Notes: a model not told the origin generated them from the sequence alone. Shown: positions 37,104 through 45,414, numbered from the stretch's first letter. The stretch is DNA of 64,000 nt from Dehalobacter sp. DCM (GCF_024972775.1 NZ_CP092282.1:3279001-3343000), one strand, 5' to 3'. Translations and numbers: made by a program.

Positions 37104-37179
37104 ATATAACGTCTCGAGAATTGCCGAAGCGTCCCAACCACATGCATCTTAACAAAGTTTCGGCAATTCTCTGTTATGT
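37104..37179 (-). repeat. attC 16 (3' end of 37226 cassette)
   Basis: Core ATATAAC ... GTTATGT; inner arms GAGAATTGCCGAAGCG / GTTTCGGCAATTCTC. Confidence 0.9.
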
Positions 37180-37225
37180 AAAGTCGCGCGCCCCCATACT
37201 CAGAGGCCGACAGGACGTCGGCCCC

Positions 37226-37795
37226 TTATCCATTAGTAAGCCTTCGCCACTCCTTTAATAACAGTTGTTTTGGATTGTAATTCAATAGTATACCTGGTCC
37301 ATCATCTGTAAGCTCTCTGAGCCATTGATCCCATTCTTGTTTCTTGCCTATTTCAATTGTGTTATAGCTTAGTGGGTTAAGAAATATGTACGAATTATTC
37401 ATAACTTCAAACCCAATGCACTTGACAATACCACTTATATATTTTTCTTCAGTCTCGCTGTAAGATTCTATTTTAGTAATGAAATTCTGTATTCTGTTTT
37501 CATATAAAAACATGTTCAAGAGTGAAGAAGTACAAAATTCATACTTTTTAAAAACCTCGTTATAAGATTTTTCGTTAAAAATTTCATGCTTATCAATTAA
37601 TTTCATGCTTATTTCAAAGTCAGTATTTTGTTTTCGGTGAATTTTTAGACATTTAGATTTAAATTCTAAAAATATTGTATTTAGCAAAGGAACAAATCTT
37701 CTTATTTCCTCATCCCTATCGATCCACCCAATATTCAATATGTCTTCCAGTTCTTCATTATTAACTATTTCAATGATCTCATTAATTATTGTCAT
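37226..37795 (-). CDS. Cassette protein, unknown
   Basis: 189 residues, acidic and soluble, no signal peptide. Size and composition (IIEIVNNEELEDILNIGWIDRDEEIRRFVPLLN...) are like small immunity or antitoxin-type proteins, but no motif supports that. Single-gene cassette with a CCGCCGC-AGGAC-GCGGCGG hairpin. Confidence 0.55.
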   Translation of the reverse strand: MTIINEIIEIVNNEELEDILNIGWIDRDEEIRRFVPLLNTIFLEFKSKCLKIHRKQNTDFEISMKLIDKHEIFNEKSYNEVFKKYEFCTSSLLNMFLYENRIQNFITKIESYSETEEKYISGIVKCIGFEVMNNSYIFLNPLSYNTIEIGKKQEWDQWLRELTDDGPGILLNYNPKQLLLKEWRRLTNG

Positions 37796-37929
37796 TTATT
37801 TAGTCTCCTATATCCTAATCCAGCTTCATAGCAATAATATAGCAATATATTGTACTTAGAATAGACCCGGTACAAATCACAAATATAGATTTTTCCGCCG
37901 CAGGACGCGGCGGCCCAGCGCGCGATTTT

Positions 37930-38004
37930 ATATAACGTCCCGCGAATTGCCGAAGCGTCATACTACTTTCATATATTCTAAGTTTTGGCAATTCGCTGTT
38001 ATAC
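37930..38004 (-). repeat. attC 17 (3' end of cassette X, internal copy)
   Basis: Core ATATAAC ... GTTATAC. From the core rightward this site and the following ~650 bp match attC 28 and cassette X at 45941-46596. Confidence 0.92.
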
Positions 38005-38135
38005 GAAGGCCGGCAAATTCCCGCATGCAAAATATACGAGTTATTTTTACTTACAAATAATCAGTCTATCTATAATTTGCATGTATTATTTGAATTTCTA
38101 TTATGGGAAGTGATGGAATATACTTCTCTTGCAGC

Positions 38136-38549
38136 TTAGTCCCACCATACCGAAAATACCGAAAAACCTTCTTTTAGTAGAGGTGCTACCTTTGGCTCTC
38201 CGAATTGATAACCTTCACCAATATCACTAGGCTGTAAATCAGATATGAAGTTAGATACTTCTTCAATACTCAGATTTGATAAGATATATACTCGTTCCGA
38301 AAATGGCCAATAATCTTCTTCAACCTCATATATTTCTACTAATATGTCCTGTACGCAATCTTTGTCTCTTAAAGTCATGAGCACGCTATAAAACTTTTCA
38401 ATGCCCGGGTGATCTAATAAATTACATCCAATAGAGCTTTCATCAGTATTTCCTTCAAAAAAATCTTCTAAAGATACAACTGGTAATGAGTGAGATGGTT
38501 CAGGTATTAATTTTTGCGTATTTATTTTTCTAATCAGGTCATCTCTCAT
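38136..38549 (-). CDS. Cassette X protein, unknown (internal copy)
   Basis: 137 residues, soluble, acidic (IYEVEEDYWPFSERVYILSNLSIEEVSNFISDLQPSDIG). GGGAGGT nine bases before the ATG. The same protein is encoded at 46140-46553; the protein and compared flanks are identical and diverge at the attC cores. No family recognised; an immunity protein is possible. This cassette lacks the GC hairpins. Confidence 0.65.
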   Translation of the reverse strand: MRDDLIRKINTQKLIPEPSHSLPVVSLEDFFEGNTDESSIGCNLLDHPGIEKFYSVLMTLRDKDCVQDILVEIYEVEEDYWPFSERVYILSNLSIEEVSNFISDLQPSDIGEGYQFGEPKVAPLLKEGFSVFSVWWD

Positions 38550-38585
38550 AAAACTTCCTACCTCCCTATTTTGACCCAGGCTTTA

Positions 38586-38661
38586 GTATAACGTTCAGGA
38601 ATTCCCGACGCGCCCCAACCACATGCATCATCCTCCAAGTGTCGGGAATTCGGTGTTATGG
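38586..38661 (-). repeat. attC 18 (3' end of nucleotidyltransferase cassette)
   Basis: Core GTATAAC ... GTTATGG. The rare GTTATGG core is matched by CCATAAC at the far end of the same cassette (attC 19). Confidence 0.88.
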
Positions 38662-38676
38662 GATGTTGCGGCAAAT

Positions 38677-39447
38677 TTAACCCCAGACTTCATTTAATGC
38701 TTCCCTAAAAACCGTATTAAAGATTTGTTCTTCTCTAGGAACTCCGCTCCTTAACGACGATATGTAGCTTTCGAAATGATCTATCTTCAAATCGATAAAT
38801 TCATTTATTACACTAATGCGTGGCTCAGAATCAAATTCCTCACCTGCTATCTTTCTTTTCAGTAATTCTTCGATCTCTCTGCTTAAATCACTTTTAGATA
38901 ACAGAGTATCAAACAATCTTCCAAATTCTATCGGTGGAATATTCTCATACTGTTCAATCCACATGCAAGCCAAAATCGGCCTTAATACATAAAAGTATTT
39001 CTTTGTTCTGACCAAATCTCCTTGAAGGTATTCACGATAATTTGTTTTTGCCATACTCAGATAATGATATAAGCAAGCCTTTGGCGAAAAGTTAGAAGTA
39101 ATTATGGATCTGATCTTTTCCGGCACCGATGTTGTTTGTTTATATACTATAGGAGATTGGAACCATTCAATCATAGATGGATTGGATTTGCGCACCAATT
39201 GTAAGGCCTTACGAATATCCCAGCCATTGATATCTAATGCATCATTGATAGGTACCTCAATTACATCTCTTTTATCAAAAACCGACAGATACCATTCAGC
39301 CGGATGTATATAAATAAATCGCACATCATAATCGCTGTCCTTTGAAGGAAATCCCCATGCTCGACTTCCGGATTCACATGCGTATAAAATACGGACGTGA
39401 TATTGTTTCTCAATATTATTTAATTCAGCTAGAATTCTATCATGCAT
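38677..39447 (-). CDS. YcgL-type nucleotidyltransferase superfamily protein
   Basis: About 256 residues from ATG 39447 (MHDRILAEL) behind AAAGGA. ACESGSRAWGFPSKDSDYDVRFIYI is the GS-x(n)-D-x-D motif of pol-beta-like nucleotidyltransferases; WYLSVFDKRDVIE and RKSNPSMIEWFQSPIVY fit the YcgL/DUF class. The substrate is unknown; relatives occur near defence genes and phages. The longer open frame enters attC 19. Confidence 0.78.
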   Translation of the reverse strand: MHDRILAELNNIEKQYHVRILYACESGSRAWGFPSKDSDYDVRFIYIHPAEWYLSVFDKRDVIEVPINDALDINGWDIRKALQLVRKSNPSMIEWFQSPIVYKQTTSVPEKIRSIITSNFSPKACLYHYLSMAKTNYREYLQGDLVRTKKYFYVLRPILACMWIEQYENIPPIEFGRLFDTLLSKSDLSREIEELLKRKIAGEEFDSEPRISVINEFIDLKIDHFESYISSLRSGVPREEQIFNTVFREALNEVWG

Positions 39448-39474
39448 AAAAATTAATCCTTTCTCAGCAATTTC

Positions 39475-39550
39475 CCATAACGTCCCGAGTGTTACCGAAG
39501 TCTGCATATTACATTCATATTTTCCCAGTTTTGGTAACACTCTGTTATAT
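39475..39550 (-). repeat. attC 19 (3' end of 39605 cassette)
   Basis: Core CCATAAC ... GTTATAT; own outer arms GACGTAACCAT here and ATGGTTATGTC at attC 20. Confidence 0.88.
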
Positions 39551-39604
39551 GACGTAACCATAGACCCGAGATTCCATACTTATCTAACTAACCGACTTAA
39601 TTGA

Positions 39605-39937
39605 TCAGAAAGCCCATTTATGATCAGGGGGAAGGCAATCGTCACAAAGCAATTGCCCATCAACTGTAGCACCGTTACAAAGCTGAGTAATAGCATCTAG
39701 TTTTTCTCTATCTGTTACCCAACGATTACATTTTGAACATCGACCACAGTTTAAGGTACTTGGGTCAAGTACTATGCTTGAAGTTGATTCCCATTCAACC
39801 AGAACTCTATCTTCAAACATAATGTCTTTGGAAATCAGATTTTCTATTTGTTCAAACTGACCATTGTCTTTGTTAATTTCCGCCTCATCAATTTCCACAA
39901 GATAACTGGCATTAATCAAAACAGTCTTTCTTTCCAT
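39605..39937 (-). CDS. Small zinc-ribbon-like cassette protein, unknown
   Basis: 110 residues. N-terminal beta-rich half, then LNCGRCSKCNRWVTD and LLCDDCLPPDHKWAF, two CxxC pairs suggesting a zinc ribbon. GGAGGTAAAGT before the ATG. Unknown role. No GC hairpins in this cassette. Confidence 0.65.
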   Translation of the reverse strand: MERKTVLINASYLVEIDEAEINKDNGQFEQIENLISKDIMFEDRVLVEWESTSSIVLDPSTLNCGRCSKCNRWVTDREKLDAITQLCNGATVDGQLLCDDCLPPDHKWAF

Positions 39938-40088
39938 ACTTTACCTCCTATCTAGAATAATTGAAGTTACACTCAACAATCATTTGAGAGTAAATCAAAC
40001 AAGAATATCTACAATACGAATTGACCTTTTTAACCTACCCAAGAAATAGTAACTTTTTCCCCATACAATTCTCCGAAATGGTTATGTC

Positions 40089-40165
40089 ATATAACGTCCC
40101 GCGAATTACCGAAGTCTGGTTATTACGTTCATATTCTCTCAGATTTTGGTAATTCGCTGTTATAC
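40089..40165 (-). repeat. attC 20 (3' end of cassette Y, internal copy)
   Basis: Core ATATAAC ... GTTATAC; from the core rightward it matches attC 27 and cassette Y at 45278-45940. Confidence 0.92.
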
Positions 40166-40232
40166 GATGGGTTGTGCCCCCATACTCAGAGGCGGACAGG
40201 ACGTCCGCCCCTACAACATACGTCTTACATAC

Positions 40233-40655
40233 CTACTCAATAATTAAATCTTCGGATTTAAAATTACTATAGTACCTTCCACTTTGCGCAGTAAACTTTA
40301 ATACACAATAATCCGGATCGGTAACTCCTCCGGGATAGTATAATTCGTCTCCATCACGCCATATCATCTCTTTTGATTCACTGTCCTCCAATACTTCCAT
40401 TGTCCCTTTAAGCATTATTCCTCTGAAAAATCTCTTATCATAAAAATAAACACAGGCCTTTGGATTATCCAAATATTGTTTTACCCTCATTGACGATGTA
40501 TTGGTTGTTAAGTATATGTACTTAATTCCTTCTCTCTTCCTTGGCGGTAACATTGCTTTCGAATTAGGAAATCCATCATTATCAACTGAACTAATAATTG
40601 AAACGCTCACTTTGTCAATCAGATTACCTATTGTTTTTTCCGTATCCCTCATCAT
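40233..40655 (-). CDS. Pyridoxamine 5'-phosphate oxidase-family protein (cassette Y, internal copy)
   Basis: About 140 residues, split-barrel FMN/F420-binding fold: VSIISSVDNDGFPNSKAML, YIYLTTNTSSMRVKQYLDNPKACVYFYD, and RYYSNF. Probably a flavin-binding reductase or stress protein; substrate unknown. ATG 40655 follows AAAGGGAG. The protein is identical to that at 45415-45837. Its cassette carries CCGCGCC-AGGAC-GGCGCGG and GGCGGAC-AGGAC-GTCCGCC hairpins. Confidence 0.82.
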   Translation of the reverse strand: MMRDTEKTIGNLIDKVSVSIISSVDNDGFPNSKAMLPPRKREGIKYIYLTTNTSSMRVKQYLDNPKACVYFYDKRFFRGIMLKGTMEVLEDSESKEMIWRDGDELYYPGGVTDPDYCVLKFTAQSGRYYSNFKSEDLIIE

Positions 40656-40751
40656 CGGTAGCACTCCCTTTCAGAACGTTTTTCTACCCCAAAAACCACT
40701 ATTACCTATTCCGTTCCGCGCCAGGACGGCGCGGCCTTTGCACAACCTGTC

Positions 40752-40827
40752 GTATAACGTCCCGAGTATTGCCGACGCGTCCCAACCACATTCATCTTTA
40801 CTAAGTGTCGGCAATACTCTGTTATGT
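40752..40827 (-). repeat. attC 21 (3' end of Cdd1/DUF3795 cassette)
   Basis: Core GTATAAC ... GTTATGT. Its own arm reads AAAGTAGCGCGC, a variant of the common AAAGTCGCGCGC. The far arm at attC 22 has the matching variant GCGCGCTATTTT. Confidence 0.9.
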
Positions 40828-40914
40828 AAAGTAGCGCGCCCCCAGACTCAGAGGACGACAGGACGTCGGCCCCTTAAATACTTACATTGAACAGTAGAAA
40901 TCCCTACATCGACC

Positions 40915-41163
40915 CTAATCTTTCCAATTCCACCATTTAAGTTTCTCTGGTTCGTGTATATCATTCTCAGCAAAATATACCGCACATCTAAACACATATA
41001 ATTGGCATCTATCCACTCGGCAACCCTTCAGAGAACAATGTTGATCGTACATGCTCTGCGGATCTTGTCCTTTTAGTGATTCAATATTGGTATAACCCAT
41101 TTCAATTAAATCTTTTTCGGTTTCCTTACCTACCCCAGGAATTTTTCTTAAATCTGTTTTCAC
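40915..41163 (-). CDS. Helix-hairpin-helix (Cdd1-like) cassette protein
   Basis: 82 residues. LRKIPGVGKETEKDLIEMGYTNIESLKGQDPQSMYDQHC is an HhH motif as in Pathogenicity locus Cdd1 proteins, and CRVDRCQLYVFRCAVYFAEN carries conserved Cys. Possible nucleic-acid binding. Four bases separate it from the DUF3795 gene upstream. Confidence 0.78.
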   Translation of the reverse strand: MKTDLRKIPGVGKETEKDLIEMGYTNIESLKGQDPQSMYDQHCSLKGCRVDRCQLYVFRCAVYFAENDIHEPEKLKWWNWKD

Positions 41164-41167
41164 GCTC

Positions 41168-41428
41168 TCACCTACTAAGCCATTTTCTACATTGCTCTAT
41201 CCTTTTGCCATCATCACCTTGTTCTTTGTCATATGCAAATTGGTTGAGTAACTTACAAGGAAAAGTATCACATTCGCCACAATGCAAATGCTCTTTATTT
41301 TCACAACAAGCTTTTACCGGGCATTGCTCTCCCCAGAACGGTTTATCTATATTAACACAGCCTAAACAATTCGCTTTTTCTTTGTATTCACATTCCGTAC
41401 ATACGATCCCACACCTTGATTCAACCAT
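41168..41428 (-). CDS. DUF3795 Cys-rich cassette protein
   Basis: About 86 residues from ATG 41428. SRCGIVCTECEYKEKANCLGCVNIDKPFWGEQCPVKACCENKEHLHCGECDTFPC fits DUF3795: many paired cysteines, probably a metal-binding protein. GGAGAAAAGAAT precedes the ATG. Two-gene cassette with the HhH gene. Confidence 0.78.
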   Translation of the reverse strand: MVESRCGIVCTECEYKEKANCLGCVNIDKPFWGEQCPVKACCENKEHLHCGECDTFPCKLLNQFAYDKEQGDDGKRIEQCRKWLSR

Positions 41429-41502
41429 ATTCTTTTCTCCTCTTCTTTCATCCCGTATTTTATCCGCCACACGATGTGGCGGCCGTTCCTGCGCGCTATT
41501 TT

Positions 41503-41578
41503 ATATAACGTCTCGCGTGTTTGCGACGCGTCCTAACCGCATTCATATTGACAAAGTGTCGAAAACACGCTGTTATAC
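41503..41578 (-). repeat. attC 22 (3' end of 41642 cassette)
   Basis: Core ATATAAC ... GTTATAC; own arms GCAGTGCAATGC here, GCATTGCATTGC at attC 23. A GCCCGCC-ATGGAC-GGCGGGC hairpin follows the stop. Confidence 0.88.
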
Positions 41579-41641
41579 GCAGTGCAATGCCCCCGGACTC
41601 AGCGCCCGCCATGGACGGCGGGCCCTTCAATCACCTTGTTA

Positions 41642-42115
41642 TCATTCTATAAAAATACAACAAAATGGCTTATTTAATAACTCGTAGTCAAAGCTATTTA
41701 TCTGTGAAAAGTTAATTCGTTTACGAATTTTGTCCTCAAGCACAAATCCACTTCCAAACCAAATAGACCAAAGTTCAATTCTATTCCCTTTTTGAATGTT
41801 ATTGAATAAATATTCCTTTATTTGATTTTTCCATCTTTCGTCTATGTTTCGCTCAAGCCAGTAAACATTTTTCCTCGTTATATAATCATCTAAACGATCT
41901 GGGGGATTATTACAGACCGAGATATGTAAACCTCCGAGTTCTGATTCATCCGCAGCATATAATACTTCCACATCATCGTCCAGTTCCTCCCATGGAACAG
42001 GTCCTCTAGGCAATGGTGTTATTTTCTTGATGTCCCTTACTTTGAGTTTTTGAAATCCACTCAAGTCAATCTCTGGTAAAACATTATCTGATGCTATAAA
42101 TCTAAACAGACTCAT
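41642..42115 (-). CDS. Cassette protein, unknown
   Basis: About 157 residues from ATG 42115 (MSLFRFIASDN) behind GGAGGG. Soluble; PEIDLSGFQKLKVRDIKKI, VEVLYAADESELGGLHISVC, WSIWFGSG. No family recognised; the composition is like small immunity proteins. The much longer open frame (to 42403) runs through attC 23 and is not coding. Confidence 0.6.
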   Translation of the reverse strand: MSLFRFIASDNVLPEIDLSGFQKLKVRDIKKITPLPRGPVPWEELDDDVEVLYAADESELGGLHISVCNNPPDRLDDYITRKNVYWLERNIDERWKNQIKEYLFNNIQKGNRIELWSIWFGSGFVLEDKIRKRINFSQINSFDYELLNKPFCCIFIE

Positions 42116-42167
42116 ACGTCCCTCCATTAACCGCCGCCATGGATGGCGGCCTTTCGCATTGCATTGC

Positions 42168-42243
42168 GTATAACGTCCCGCGTATTGCCGACGCGTCCCA
42201 ACCACATGCATCTTTTCCAAGTGTTGGCAATACGCTGTTCTAC
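42168..42243 (-). repeat. attC 23 (3' end of 42357 cassette)
   Basis: Core GTATAAC ... GTTCTAC; inner arms CGTATTGCCGACGCG / GTGTTGGCAATACG. Confidence 0.9.
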
Positions 42244-42268
42244 GACGTATCGTGCCCCCAGACTCAGC

Positions 42269-42286
42269 AGCGCCACGGACGGCGCT
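42269..42286. repeat. Cassette 3' hairpin (example)
   Basis: AGCGCC-ACGGAC-GGCGCT, joined to attC 23 through the conserved box GTGCCCCCAGACTCAG. Most cassettes have this box plus a hairpin directly after the stop codon; many share GGCCGAC-AGGAC-GTCGGCC followed by CCTTA (the TAA of the gene). Confidence 0.8.
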
Positions 42287-42356
42287 CCTTAAATTTCTAC
42301 CAACGAGCTCCTTAATAACAAAAAATATGACACGGTGCCGATAAATAGATAACTTT

Positions 42357-42818
42357 CTAATGTGCGAACGGCAACTCTTCCTTAGATGATATTTCCTTTT
42401 CAATATACATTTTTAACCTTTGAATTTTTTTACTTTGTGCAATCAGAATAAATTCGTAATATTTCTCAAAGTTCTTATTCGCTAAATCAATAATCCTTCT
42501 CTTTGCGTTATTAATCTGATCGGTAATATATTCTGAGGTATATTTTGTCTGGGACTTCTTTTCTAAGACAAAGCCACAAACAATTATTCTTGGCAAGACA
42601 TCTTTAAATCTATAAAGACTGCCCAATTCTGCTTCAAAGTAAAAATCTCTCCAATCCCAGGAACATCCAAACCAAATATTGTGAGTATTGTTATTAAACA
42701 AAAACGAAGGTTGAATCCACCCTTTTGGCAGACAATATCTTGAAAAGCCTAATTCTAATAATGTTGGCTCTAATTCTTTCTTGAATATATCTTCAAATAT
42801 CTTTTCTGACTCTCTCAT
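42357..42818 (-). CDS. Cassette protein, unknown, possibly DUF4304-like
   Basis: About 153 residues from ATG 42818 (MRESEKIFED) behind GAGG. ELEPTLLELGFSRY...NIWFGCSWDWRDFYFEAELGSLYRF has the layout of DUF4304-type proteins, a weak match by eye. Hairpins CCGCGCC-AGGAC-GGCGCGG (42848-42866) and AGCGCC-ACGGAC-GGCGCT (42269-42286) bracket the gene. Confidence 0.55.
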   Translation of the reverse strand: MRESEKIFEDIFKKELEPTLLELGFSRYCLPKGWIQPSFLFNNNTHNIWFGCSWDWRDFYFEAELGSLYRFKDVLPRIIVCGFVLEKKSQTKYTSEYITDQINNAKRRIIDLANKNFEKYYEFILIAQSKKIQRLKMYIEKEISSKEELPFAH

Positions 42819-42847
42819 AACATTTAACCTCTCAGTATTCCTTTCGT

Positions 42848-42866
42848 CCGCGCCAGGACGGCGCGG
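42848..42866. repeat. Cassette 5' hairpin (example)
   Basis: CCGCGCC-AGGAC-GGCGCGG. One of about 18 hairpins found between the array-side arm and the ribosome site of a cassette gene. Other stems include CCGCCAC/GTGGCGG, CCGCCGC/GCGGCGG and GGCGCCAC/GTGGCGCC; the loop is mostly AGGAC, ACGAT or ATGGA. None has a T tract. Confidence 0.8.
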
Positions 42867-42883
42867 CCTTTGCACGATATGTC

Positions 42884-42960
42884 GTAGAACGTCCCGTGAA
42901 TTCCCGAAGTCTGGTTACTATCTGCATATTCTCTCAGATTTTGGGAATTCACTGTTATAT
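42884..42960 (-). repeat. attC 24 (3' end of GNAT cassette)
   Basis: Core GTAGAAC ... GTTATAT; own arms GACGTTTCCTG here and CAGGAAATGTC at attC 25. Confidence 0.9.
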
Positions 42961-43027
42961 GACGTTTCCTGCCCCCAGATTCAGAACGCGCCACGGACGG
43001 CGCGTCCTTAATCAATCCGTTTCCATA

Positions 43028-43489
43028 TTATAGCCGTAATCTCATTTCGGGACACTCCTGTTTTGTAAAACCTAGTTTTTCGTACAATCGTTCTCCATCC
43101 GCCGATGCAGAAAGATCAATTGATGACACTCCTAGATTTTTTGCTTCTTCAATTATTTTGATGACTGCTTTAGTAGCAAATCCCATTCTTTTATATTCAG
43201 GATAAGTTAATACATTAAGTAATGTTCCTGTTTTACCGGTAATAAACGAAGGACTGGCTGGTTTTTCAGATATAGAAAGAAATGCAGTTGAAGCTATTTT
43301 ATTATCCACCTCAACTAATATGGCTAGAAATTCTTGATTAATATGCTTTTTAAAATAGCTTGGTAGCTGTAAACGAATTGAAGCTTCATCATCAGGTGAC
43401 AATGTTCCAAAAAAAGTTGATAGAAAATCTAATCTTAACTTGATAAGTATATTGATATCTTCTATCCCCGCTTTTCTAACCTCCATCAT
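43028..43489 (-). CDS. GNAT family N-acetyltransferase cassette protein
   Basis: About 154 residues. MEVRKAGIEDINILIKLR opening; GTLLNVLTYPEYKRMGFATKAVIKIIEEAKNLG is the acetyl-CoA-binding motif A (R-x-x-G-x-A), and LSASADGERLYEKLGF is motif B. Substrate unknown. GNATs are common integron cargo. ATG 43489 follows AAAGAGG. Confidence 0.85.
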   Translation of the reverse strand: MMEVRKAGIEDINILIKLRLDFLSTFFGTLSPDDEASIRLQLPSYFKKHINQEFLAILVEVDNKIASTAFLSISEKPASPSFITGKTGTLLNVLTYPEYKRMGFATKAVIKIIEEAKNLGVSSIDLSASADGERLYEKLGFTKQECPEMRLRL

Positions 43490-43546
43490 CCATACCTCTT
43501 TTATCAATTATTCCCGCCATGGATGGCGGGTCAAGCAGGAAATGTC

Positions 43547-43623
43547 ATATAACGTCCCGCGTATTCCCGAAGTCTGGTTACTACTTTTTTATTCTCTCAG
43601 ATTTTGGGAATACGCTGTTATAC
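43547..43623 (-). repeat. attC 25 (3' end of 43618 cassette)
   Basis: Core ATATAAC ... GTTATAC. The right R box (GTATAAC on the minus strand) supplies the TAA stop of the cassette gene. Confidence 0.9.
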
Positions 43624-44265
43624 GATGTTCCCCTGGCTTTCATCAAGCTTGTTAATAAAATCAAGGAATAAGGGCAGCCCATAGTCTTCTCTTTCCTTCA
43701 AAAATTTTGTCTTCTTATCAACGATATCTTTATAATCAGATTTTCCCAATAATCTTGCCATTGCAACAGCACAAATGGCCCTATGATAATGAATAGGCGC
43801 ATGCCTCCATCCCTCTTTATCATCTCTAAGCAAGACTTCATAAACATTCTCTAGCTCAGAATATTTCTCAATGTACGGCACGGCAACTTCCATTACATAT
43901 ATATAAATATCATCGCAAACCGGACCAATATCTTCGAAATTGTTTATAGTCCATCGTTTTTGCCTTCCATTGATAAAGTTTCCTATCTCTGTCCCGATTG
44001 TACACGTCATTTTCTTCTCTCTATCTTTAATAAGTTTGTTAGACGCATTTGCCATATCTTCAACCTTGTCGATTCGAATACCTACACTTACTGTAATATC
44101 AAAATCTGTGACATGGTTGATAAAGCCGAGATGAATGCTTGTTCGTCCATATTCGGTAAACTTCCAGAACGACTGCCCATGAATCTTTTTATCAAACCCA
44201 ATTTGAACAAGTCGCTCAGATAATTGCTTTAACAAAACTTCCCTATGTTCTTTCATACTTGCCAT
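43618..44265 (-). CDS. Cassette protein, unknown
   Basis: 215 residues, soluble: HGQSFWKFTEYGRTSIHLGFINHVTDFDITVSVGIRIDKVEDM and a helical C-terminal half. Looks related to the DUF4304-like size class; function unknown. AGGAGTGTTAATTT before the ATG. The gene runs straight into attC 25: GNIV is followed by TAA inside the R box, so there is no 3' hairpin. No 5' hairpin either. Confidence 0.6.
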   Translation of the reverse strand: MASMKEHREVLLKQLSERLVQIGFDKKIHGQSFWKFTEYGRTSIHLGFINHVTDFDITVSVGIRIDKVEDMANASNKLIKDREKKMTCTIGTEIGNFINGRQKRWTINNFEDIGPVCDDIYIYVMEVAVPYIEKYSELENVYEVLLRDDKEGWRHAPIHYHRAICAVAMARLLGKSDYKDIVDKKTKFLKEREDYGLPLFLDFINKLDESQGNIV

Positions 44266-44307
44266 AAATTAACACTCCTCAAAGGAATACCTCGACAGGG
44301 GAATATC

Positions 44308-44384
44308 GTATAACGTCTCGTGAATTCCCGAAGTCTGGTTACTACCTTCATATTCTCTCAGATTTTGGGAATTCACTGTTACAC
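44308..44384 (-). repeat. attC 26 (3' end of two-gene cassette 44438-45211)
   Basis: Core GTATAAC ... GTTACAC; own arms GAAGTCAGGTGC here, GCACCTGATTTC at attC 27. Confidence 0.9.
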
Positions 44385-44437
44385 GAAGTCAGGTGCCCCC
44401 AGATTCAGAGGCCGACAGGACGTCGGCCCCTTAATCA

Positions 44438-44803
44438 TCATCCATCTATACTTACATAGGATAATTGCATATCATCATCGAATTCAACTTCTATGATATG
44501 TTCATCCAATTCACTATTTAGCCAGGTTAATTTGCCCCATCTATTACTAATAATTTAAATTTGGGCTTCCTTTATTCCATTAACAATTTCATCCTTTGAG
44601 TAACTACCAGAGTAAAAATCAAGTAAACATTTGCTCAAAATATAACCAATTATTTCATGTTTTTTAGACAGATATAATTCAAAAATTCTGTTGGCGTAAG
44701 TAACCGATTTTTCGTCAAAGGCATCTTTCCGAATCTTCACCGATATACCATCAACTTCAATCTCATAAGAATTATTGGATAGAACAAAATCTTCTCTCTT
44801 CAT
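44438..44803 (-). pseudogene. Cassette gene with in-frame nonsense codon
   Basis: 82 residues (MKREDFVLSNNSYEIEVDG...IVNGIKEAQI) end at TAA 44557-44555. The same frame continues for 38 codons with good coding look (RWGKLTWLNSELDEHIIEVEFDDD...VSIDG) to TGA at 44438, just before the cassette hairpin. The layout resembles small DUF2004/DUF2262-type proteins. Likely one nonsense mutation, unless the shorter form is the product. Confidence 0.55.
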
Positions 44804-44827
44804 ATCACTACTTCCTCACATTATTGT

Positions 44828-45211
44828 TTAGTCTAACTCGACCTTTTTGTACCAATTCTTTAGCCACATACGATTTCCTAGCCCATTAACTGAATCTTCC
44901 TTTGAATACTCAAGTATTACTTCTAATGCTCTAGCCTCTAGATCACGAGGGTAAGCCATATTTTCTAAAATATGATGCGCCACCCAAATATCATTTCTAA
45001 AATCTTTATGATTCAACAGTTCAGCAAAGTCATAAATTCTACATAAATAGTTTTCGTTTATTAACCGTGATATCATGATCATCCTGTCAACTGCTTTATT
45101 TGCCTTCCTTACTTCACTTTTATCTCCATAATTGATATCGGCGTTAACTTTAACGCAATCTTTGTATTCCTTTATAAGTTCCTCAAAACTGTGATTCTTC
45201 AAGTAAAACAC
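44828..45211 (-). CDS. DUF2019-like HEAT-type cassette protein
   Basis: 127 residues, all helical: SFEELIKEYKDC, KANKAVDRMIMISRLI, LLNHKDFRNDIWVAHHIL, EARALEVILEYSKED. The pattern resembles DUF2019 HEAT-like proteins. First gene of a two-gene cassette; hairpin CCGCGC-ACGGAG-GCGCGG lies upstream. Confidence 0.6.
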   Translation of the reverse strand: MFYLKNHSFEELIKEYKDCVKVNADINYGDKSEVRKANKAVDRMIMISRLINENYLCRIYDFAELLNHKDFRNDIWVAHHILENMAYPRDLEARALEVILEYSKEDSVNGLGNRMWLKNWYKKVELD

Positions 45212-45270
45212 CTACTATCAATTTAACTTTTAAATCCGCGCACGGAGGCGCGGGCAATGCACCTGATTTC

Positions 45271-45347
45271 GTGTAACGTCCCGCGAATTACCGAAGTCTG
45301 GTTATTACGTTCATATTCTCTCAGATTTTGGTAATTCGCTGTTATAC
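45271..45347 (-). repeat. attC 27 (3' end of cassette Y, attI-proximal copy)
   Basis: Core GTGTAAC ... GTTATAC. Sequence to the right matches attC 20; sequence to the left of TAAC differs, which fixes the recombination edge. Confidence 0.92.
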
Positions 45348-45414
45348 GATGGGTTGTGCCCCCATACTCAGAGGCGGACAGGACGTCCGCCCCTACAACA
45401 TACGTCTTACATAC

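Noticed and set aside
41642-42403. 254-residue protein reading through attC 23
   Set aside because: The first 96 codons translate attC, arm and hairpin sequence (RRRTAYCQHL, GRYTQCNAKGRHPWR) that recurs in other cassettes; a good ribosome site precedes ATG 42115. The same reasoning removed N-terminal extensions at 22093, 26082, 38677 and 42357.
18851-45253. Cassette hairpins as Rho-independent terminators
   Set aside because: Stems are strong but no T tract follows on the cassette strand, and one copy lies upstream of the gene start.
18851-45253. Hairpins as CsrA (GGA-loop) sites
   Set aside because: GGA is in the loop of the + strand, whereas cassette genes are transcribed from the minus strand, where the loop reads TCC.
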